Source: an uncultured Oscillospiraceae bacterium (GTDB lineage: Bacteria; Bacillota; Clostridia; Oscillospirales; Oscillospiraceae). From it: DNA of 64,000 nt. The notes under the pieces are model-generated. The model saw only the letters and a list, made by a program, of their open reading frames with translations. It was not told the origin of the DNA and did not search any database. The position numbers and the translations under genes were made by a program. Where the stretch lies: positions 102,395 to 166,394 of the forward strand of contig CAJUPW010000001.1 of assembly GCA_910588635.1 (NCBI GenBank), written 5' to 3'. Positions 58,950-64,000 of the stretch are shown piece by piece (position 1 is the first letter of the stretch; each line of letters begins with the position of its first letter).

Positions 58950-59581
58950 AAATCCATTCCATCCATGACCCCGAGTTCATCCCCTACGGCAAGGTCCTCA
59001 CCGGCTACGACGTGACCTGTCTGGTGAACGCCATGAACACCATCCCGCTGCCCGAGACGGGAGTGGCCTACGAGCCTGGCATCCCCGTACTGGAGGCCAC
59101 CTGCCTCTACGGCCAGCTCCAGAACAACGCCTACGGCGGGATGCCTGTCCAGGTGGGCATGTGCTGGGGCCGGAACACCAGGCTCAACTGTCTGGAGTAC
59201 CACCGGGACAGCGAGGTGAACGTGGGGTCCGGCGACTTTATCCTCCTGCTGGCCAGACAGGACGAGATTGCGGACGGCGTGCTGGACACCGCCAGGGTGA
59301 AGGCCTTTCGGGTCCCCGCCAGGGTTCCGGTGGAGGTCTACGCCACCACGCTGCACTACGCCCCCTGTCATGTGAACGAGAAAGAGGGCTTCCGGGTGGC
59401 GGTGGTCCTGCCCCGGGGCACCAATACCGGCATCCCCGGCGCCGCGCCCCTGAATGAGGAGGACAAGTGGCTCACCGCCCGGAACAAGTGGCTGCTGGCC
59501 CACCCGGAAAGCTCCGAAGCGGCCCAGGGAGCCCACATCGGCCTGAAGGGCGTGAATCTTGACATTTCCGGCGAAATTTGA
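58946..59581 (+). CDS. DUF4867-family protein
   Basis: The 211-residue protein starts MKIHSIHDPEFIPYGKVL and contains LEYHRDSEVNVGSGDFILLLARQDE and a HYAPCH block, all as in DUF4867 proteins. It probably has a cupin-like beta barrel (the histidine at LEYH and others could bind metal); an epimerase or isomerase role in the pathway is an inference. It overlaps the upstream gene by four bases. Confidence 0.8.
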   Translation: MKIHSIHDPEFIPYGKVLTGYDVTCLVNAMNTIPLPETGVAYEPGIPVLEATCLYGQLQNNAYGGMPVQVGMCWGRNTRLNCLEYHRDSEVNVGSGDFILLLARQDEIADGVLDTARVKAFRVPARVPVEVYATTLHYAPCHVNEKEGFRVAVVLPRGTNTGIPGAAPLNEEDKWLTARNKWLLAHPESSEAAQGAHIGLKGVNLDISGEI

Positions 59582-59615
59582 GAAAATAAAATGAACAAAA
59601 CAAGGAGGAATCTTT

Positions 59616-61103
59616 ATGCTGACTAATATCCCCCAGGTGAAGCTGGGCATCATCGCCGTCTCACGGGACTGCTTCATCATTGATCTGTCTGAGCGCCGCC
59701 GCTCCGCCATCGTAGACGCCTGCGCCAAAAACGGCCTGGAGCTCCATGAATGCAAGACCACCGTGGAGAATGAGAAAGACATGCTCAAGGCCGTGGACGA
59801 GGTCAAGGCCGCCGGCTGCAACGCTCTGGTGGTCTTCCTGGGCAATTTCGGCCCCGAGACCCCCGAGACCCTCATCGCCAAAAATTTCGACGGTCCCTGC
59901 ATGTATGTGGCCGCCGCCGAGGGGGACGGCGACCTCATCAACGGCCGGGGCGACGCCTACTGCGGCATGCTCAACTGCTCCTACAACCTGGGGATGCGCC
60001 ACCTCAAGGCCTTCATCCCCGAGTACCCCGTAGGCACCGCCCAGGACATCGCCAAAATGATCGGCGAGTTTAAGCCCATCGCCTGCGCCCTCATCGGCCT
60101 GAGCCAGCTGAAGATCATCACCTTCGGCCCCAGGCCCCAGGACTTCTTCGCCTGCAACGCCCCCATCAAGGGTCTGTACGAAATCGGCGTGGAGATCGAG
60201 GAGAACTCCGAGCTGGACCTGCTGGTGGCCTACAAAGCCCACTCGGGCGACCCCCGCATCCCCGAGGTGTGCGCCGATATGGCCAGGGAGATGGGCGAAG
60301 GCTGCTACTACCCCGAGATGAACGAGCGCATGGCTCAGCTGGAGCTCACCCTTCTGGACTGGGCCGAGGAGCACAAGGGCGCCCGGCAGTACGTGGCCTT
60401 CGCCGACAAGTGCTGGCCCGCTTTCCCCGAGGCCTTCGGCTTTGAGCCTTGCTACGTCAACTCCCGCCTGGTGAGCCGCGGCATCCCCGTATCCTGTGAG
60501 GTGGACATCTACGGCGCTCTGTCCGAGTACATCGGCATGTGCGTCTCGGGCGACACCGTCACCTTGCTGGATATCAACAACTCCGTCCCCGCCTCCCTCT
60601 ATGAGGAGGACATCAAGGGCAAATATGACTACACCCTCACCGACACCTTCATGGGCTTCCACTGCGGCAACACCCCGTCCTGCAAGCTGTGCGCCGACCG
60701 GGCGGTGAAGTACCAGCTCATCCAGCACCGGCTTCTGGAGCCCAAGGACTCCGAGCCCGACTTCACCCGGGGCACCCTGGAGGGCGACATCGCCCCCAGC
60801 GACATCACCTTCTACCGGCTCCAGTGCGACAGCGAGGGCGTTCTCCGGGCCTATATCGCCCAGGGCGAGGTGCTGCCGGTGAAAACCCGCTCCTTCGGCG
60901 GCATCGGCGTGTTCGCCATTCCGGAGATGGGCCGGTTCTACCGCCATGTGCTCATCCAGAAGCGGTATCCCCACCACGGGGCGGTGGCCTTCGGCCACTA
61001 CGGCAAGGCCCTGTTCGAGGTATTCAAGATGCTGGGCATTCAGGATATCGCCTACAACCAGCCCAAGGCTCTGCCCTATCCCACCGAGAATCCCTTCGCC
61101 TGA
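59616..61103 (+). CDS. L-fucose/L-arabinose isomerase-related protein
   Basis: The 495-residue protein fits the FucI/AraA-like isomerase fold: N-terminal Rossmann segments (VKLGIIAVSRDCF, GCNALVVFLGNFGPE), a middle EVDIYGALSEYIGM block with possible metal glutamate and aspartate, and a C-terminal RFYRHVLIQKRYPHHGAVAFGH. It probably interconverts an aldose and its ketose feeding the kinase. AAGGAGG lies 8 bases before the ATG. Distance from classical FucI and AraA is large, so the sugar is open. Confidence 0.82.
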   Translation: MLTNIPQVKLGIIAVSRDCFIIDLSERRRSAIVDACAKNGLELHECKTTVENEKDMLKAVDEVKAAGCNALVVFLGNFGPETPETLIAKNFDGPCMYVAAAEGDGDLINGRGDAYCGMLNCSYNLGMRHLKAFIPEYPVGTAQDIAKMIGEFKPIACALIGLSQLKIITFGPRPQDFFACNAPIKGLYEIGVEIEENSELDLLVAYKAHSGDPRIPEVCADMAREMGEGCYYPEMNERMAQLELTLLDWAEEHKGARQYVAFADKCWPAFPEAFGFEPCYVNSRLVSRGIPVSCEVDIYGALSEYIGMCVSGDTVTLLDINNSVPASLYEEDIKGKYDYTLTDTFMGFHCGNTPSCKLCADRAVKYQLIQHRLLEPKDSEPDFTRGTLEGDIAPSDITFYRLQCDSEGVLRAYIAQGEVLPVKTRSFGGIGVFAIPEMGRFYRHVLIQKRYPHHGAVAFGHYGKALFEVFKMLGIQDIAYNQPKALPYPTENPFA

Positions 61104-61106
61104 GCC

Positions 61107-61553
61107 GTGCTTGACAATCTTGAGGCGCTCTATGATGGATATCTGAGCGAATTTCGCCATCTGGAGCAGGGCCGGAAGCCCCTGGAAGGGGCTTTCGGCC
61201 TGGGGAGCGGTCCCCGCAACTACCCCTGTCACGACAAATTCGCCCAGGACCTGGAGCGGCTGCTCCGGGACCTCGCCGCCCGGTCCCCCTCCTCAGAGGA
61301 GGTAAGCCAGGCGTTGAATTACATCTATTTCACCGCGCCCGCCCGATTTCAGGCCGGACCCGCCGTGGACTGGATGCTCTTGGCGGTCCACGGCTTCACC
61401 CTGGAGCTGATCGGGTTGCTGGACGCCGCCGAGGCCGCGCCGCTGTGCCGCGCCTACGGGAGCGTCTATCCCCGCCTCCGCCGTCTGCCCGTTCAAAACA
61501 AGCTGTTTGCCGCGCTGCAAAAGCGCGGCGGAACGGACCGCCGGAAAGCATGA
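61107..61553 (+). CDS. Hypothetical protein at the end of the sugar operon
   Basis: A 148-codon frame starts at GTG (VLDNLEALYDGYLSE...), 3 bases after the isomerase stop. It is predicted helical, with no membrane segment or known motif; PRNYPCHDKFAQDLERLL is the most conserved-looking stretch. A clear ribosome binding site is missing, so translational coupling is likely. I do not recognise the family. Confidence 0.65.
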   Translation: MLDNLEALYDGYLSEFRHLEQGRKPLEGAFGLGSGPRNYPCHDKFAQDLERLLRDLAARSPSSEEVSQALNYIYFTAPARFQAGPAVDWMLLAVHGFTLELIGLLDAAEAAPLCRAYGSVYPRLRRLPVQNKLFAALQKRGGTDRRKA

Positions 61554-61561
61554 TTTATGTG

Positions 61562-61590
61562 AAAACTCCCGCCCAGGTGGACGGGAGTTT
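61562..61590. terminator. Terminator between the sugar operon and the convergent mgl operon
   Basis: AAACTCCCG / CGGGAGTTT stem with a ten-base loop, followed by CATTTTTTT on the plus strand. Confidence 0.85.
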
Positions 61591-61668
61591 CATTTTTTTG
61601 CCTGTCTGCGTTCTTTGCTTTCCCGGATAAAAGGGGCGGCGGCCCTGATTGCCGTCAGGCGCCGGGAA

Positions 61669-63336
61669 TTACTTCTTCTGCACGTACTTCAGGCAGTCCA
61701 GCATGACGGCCACCAGGATGATGATGCCGGAGATGATGAACTGCAGGTTGGCGTCGATGCCCAGGGTGGTCAGGGCGTAGGTCAGAGCGGTGAAAATGAA
61801 CACGCCCGTCACCACACCGGAGATTTTGCCGATGCCGCCGGTGAAGGACACGCCGCCCACCACGCAGGCCGCGATGGCGTCCATCTCCCAGCCCTGGCCG
61901 TAGCTGGCCGAGCCGGAGCCGGACATGCGGATGCACTCCAGCCAGGAGCCGAAGCCGTACAGGATGCCGGCCAGGACGAAAGCGCCCATGGTGACCTTGA
62001 ACACGGAGATACCGGAGACCGAGGCCGCCTCGGGGTTGCCGCCCACGGCGTACAGGTTCTTGCCGAAGGTGGTCTTGTTCCAGATGAACCACACGATGAT
62101 GACAGCCGCCACCGCCCACAGGATGATGGTGGGGAACTTGGTGCTGCCCTCCGCCCCCAGCTTGGGGATAATCATGTCGGGGATGTTGGACTCAATTCCG
62201 CCGAAGGACACGCCCTTGGTGGAGTAGGTGGCCAGACCGAAGATCATCAGCATGGTGGACATGGTGGAGATAAAGGGGTGCATCTTGAACTGAGCGGTAA
62301 AGAAGCCGGCGATGGTGGTGAAGATGGTGCACAGCACAATACACACCAGCAGGGCCAGGAACACCCGGGCGACTACCGGCATGCCGGTAAAATCGAAAAT
62401 GTGGCCAAAGACGCCGCCGGTATTGATGCCCTTGTGCATCACGATGGTGCCGGCCGTCATGCCCATGCCCACCATACGTCCGATGGACAGGTCGGTGCCG
62501 GCCAGCAGGATCAGGCCGGCCACGCCCAGAGCCAGGAACATTCTGGGGGAGGCCTGCTGGAGGATGTTCAGGATGTTGTTCACCGTCAGCAGCTGAACGT
62601 TGGGGCCCTTGACCGCCGGGGTGATGAAGCACAGGGCGATAAAGACCACGGCGATGGCCAGATACAGGCCGTTGCGCAGCAGGAAGCTGCGGGCGTTGAA
62701 GGTGTATTTGTAGTTCTCCCAGCGCTGAGCGGCGGACTCGGCAAAGGTGAACCTGGACATACGCAGCAGGTCGATCAGGTGGTACTGGTGCTGGAAAGCG
62801 GCGTGCCGGTGGTCCTTCACGTCCTGGAGGTCCTTGGCCAGCTGCATCTTGGCGTCGAACAGCCGGTTTTTATGGACGTATTTCTCGTCCTTGATCTCCT
62901 GGGGATCGGTGAGCTTGGCCACCGTCTCCTGGTGGGTCTTGTTGAGCTGCTCCACCGCGGCCTGGTACTTGGCCTGAGCCCGGGCCTTCTCCTGCACGCA
63001 GCTGGCCGCTACCGCCTGGAAATAGTCCTTGTCGAAGTGGGCCTTGAGATACCCCTCGGCGTCGGCAATGAGCTTGGATATCTGCTCCTTGTTCTTGGCC
63101 TCCACCTGCTTGGCCTGCTCCAGCTCCTTCTGAAGCTGGGCCCGCCGGGTCTCCTTCTCCTGAGCGGTGTAGATTTTATCCCGCTTCAGGTTGTCCAGGG
63201 CGCTCTGGATGTCGATGACCTGGTCGGTGCCGTCCTTGCGCAAGGCGTTGATCTGCTCCTGAATGGCGCCCACATAGTCGTCAATGGGCTGGCGGAGCTT
63301 GCTCTCCTGCTCCGCAGTCAGAATATTTTCTGCCAT
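61669..63336 (-). CDS. mglC: Sugar ABC transporter permease (MglC-like) with long N-terminal coiled-coil extension
   Basis: The 555-residue protein has a C-terminal permease domain of about 325 residues with MglC blocks (LLAGTDLSIGRMVGMGM, YGQGWEMDAIAACVVGGVSF). The first 230 or so residues are hydrophilic, rich in Lys, Glu, Gln and Ala, without membrane segments (for example EQESKLRQPIDDYVGAIQEQ, LQKELEQAKQVEAKNKEQ), and predicted coiled coil. The chosen ATG is after a GGGGGG-type ribosome binding site, 14 bases past the ATPase stop. The extension probably lies in the cytoplasm, near the ATPase; its role is unknown. Confidence 0.88.
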   Translation of the reverse strand: MAENILTAEQESKLRQPIDDYVGAIQEQINALRKDGTDQVIDIQSALDNLKRDKIYTAQEKETRRAQLQKELEQAKQVEAKNKEQISKLIADAEGYLKAHFDKDYFQAVAASCVQEKARAQAKYQAAVEQLNKTHQETVAKLTDPQEIKDEKYVHKNRLFDAKMQLAKDLQDVKDHRHAAFQHQYHLIDLLRMSRFTFAESAAQRWENYKYTFNARSFLLRNGLYLAIAVVFIALCFITPAVKGPNVQLLTVNNILNILQQASPRMFLALGVAGLILLAGTDLSIGRMVGMGMTAGTIVMHKGINTGGVFGHIFDFTGMPVVARVFLALLVCIVLCTIFTTIAGFFTAQFKMHPFISTMSTMLMIFGLATYSTKGVSFGGIESNIPDMIIPKLGAEGSTKFPTIILWAVAAVIIVWFIWNKTTFGKNLYAVGGNPEAASVSGISVFKVTMGAFVLAGILYGFGSWLECIRMSGSGSASYGQGWEMDAIAACVVGGVSFTGGIGKISGVVTGVFIFTALTYALTTLGIDANLQFIISGIIILVAVMLDCLKYVQKK

Positions 63337-63350
63337 ATGTATTTCCCCCC

Positions 63351-64000
63351 TCACAGATATTTCGCGCTGAGCCGCAAAAGCTCTTCCTGATCGGTCTCCG
63401 CAGTATTGACGATGCCTGACAGATAGCCGTTGGACATCACGCCGATCCGGTTGGTAATGCCGAGGATCTCCGGCATCTCAGAGGAGACGACGATGATCGT
63501 CTTACCTTGCTTTGCCATCTTGATAATCAGCTCATAAATTTCGAATTTAGCGCCCACGTCGATGCCGCGGGTGGGCTCATCCATCATAAAAATCTGGGGC
63601 TCCCGCTCCAGCCACTTGCCGAAAATCACCTTCTGCTGGTTTCCGCCGGACAGACTGGTAATCATGTCGTCCGGGCCCATGCACTTGGTACGCATGGTCT
63701 TGATCTCCTTGCTGGTGGCCTTCACCATCTTAGGGGCGGACAGGACCGGGCCGGACTTATACTGCTCCAGGCTGGCGATGGTGGTATTGAAGGTCAGGTC
63801 GCACTTGAGGAACAGGCCGTTGGCCTTGCGCTCCTCGGTAATCATGGCGAAGCCGTGCTCAATGGCCTCCTTCGCGCTGCTGAAGTTCATCAGCCGGTTT
63901 TTAAAATAAACCCGGCCGGACGCCCGGGTGCGCACGCCGAAAATGGTCTCCAGCAGCTCGGTGCGTCCAGCGCCCACCAGGCCGTACAGGCCGAAGATTT
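63351..64000 (-). CDS. mglA: Sugar ABC transporter ATPase (MglA-like), partial
   Basis: Only the C-terminal 216 codons are in the window; the gene runs off the right edge, where the frame is still open (FGLYGLVGAGRTE). It has the second-domain signature SLSGGNQQKVIFGKWL, Walker B FMMDEPTRGIDVG and the degenerate P-loop of the second ABC domain of MglA/RbsA-type proteins. It precedes the MglC-like permease by 14 bases; the binding protein is presumably beyond the window. Confidence 0.92.
   Translation of the reverse strand, partial: IFGLYGLVGAGRTELLETIFGVRTRASGRVYFKNRLMNFSSAKEAIEHGFAMITEERKANGLFLKCDLTFNTTIASLEQYKSGPVLSAPKMVKATSKEIKTMRTKCMGPDDMITSLSGGNQQKVIFGKWLEREPQIFMMDEPTRGIDVGAKFEIYELIIKMAKQGKTIIVVSSEMPEILGITNRIGVMSNGYLSGIVNTAETDQEELLRLSAKYL

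Overview
The window is a GC-rich (about 60 %) chromosomal segment from an anaerobic Clostridia member. A spore-former related to the Oscillospiraceae (Flavonifractor / Pseudoflavonifractor-like) fits best: zinc-type S14 and a Firmicutes-order ribosomal cluster, a SpoIIQ-like LytM protein, strong AGGAGG ribosome binding sites, a YkpA/YbiT-type ABC-F protein, and a hexuronate plus ABC-sugar catabolic repertoire typical of gut fermenters. The species cannot be fixed from sequence reading alone. I saw no rRNA, tRNA, CRISPR array, prophage or insertion sequence.

Layout. 1-10.0 kb: housekeeping and small regulators (pta, an XRE regulator, lepA, an AIM24-family protein, prfB, an ABC-F protein, two ribbon-helix-helix proteins, an amidohydrolase) with at least two candidate small RNAs. 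10.1-27.3 kb, minus strand: the complete S10-spc-alpha ribosomal supercluster, rpsJ to rplQ, with secY, adk, map, infA, rpmJ and rpoA in canonical order. It is interrupted by unusually long spacers, before rplC, rpsH and rplQ, that carry dispersed repeats, an internal promoter and structured RNA. 27.4-31.6 kb: a secreted WG-repeat protein, a candidate structured RNA between convergent promoters, a previously unlabelled Fst/par-like type I toxin-antitoxin locus, rpiB and a SpoIIQ-like protein. 31.6-51 kb: a two-sided hexuronate catabolism island. 51-61.6 kb: a ROK repressor and a ChvE/MmsAB-type sugar ABC operon with a xylulokinase-like kinase, a FucI-like isomerase and a DUF4867 protein. 61.7-64 kb: the end of an Mgl-type sugar ABC operon on the minus strand.

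How the genes work together. The hexuronate island encodes both branches. UxaC isomerises glucuronate or galacturonate. UxuB/UxuA (fructuronate) and UxaB/UxaA (tagaturonate) feed 2-keto-3-deoxygluconate to KdgK and KdgA. KdgF-like cupin, KduI and KduD bring in unsaturated uronates from pectin or glycosaminoglycan lyases. Uptake is by a DctPQM TRAP transporter and an MFS carrier. A GntR/FCD regulator sits inside, and the palindrome ACTAGTATACTAGT (or a variant) occurs at the promoters of gntR, dctP and kdgA, so the two divergent operons look like one regulon. Both the TRAP and the ChvE-type operons have an intrinsic terminator immediately after the binding-protein gene, which should give binding protein in excess over the membrane components.
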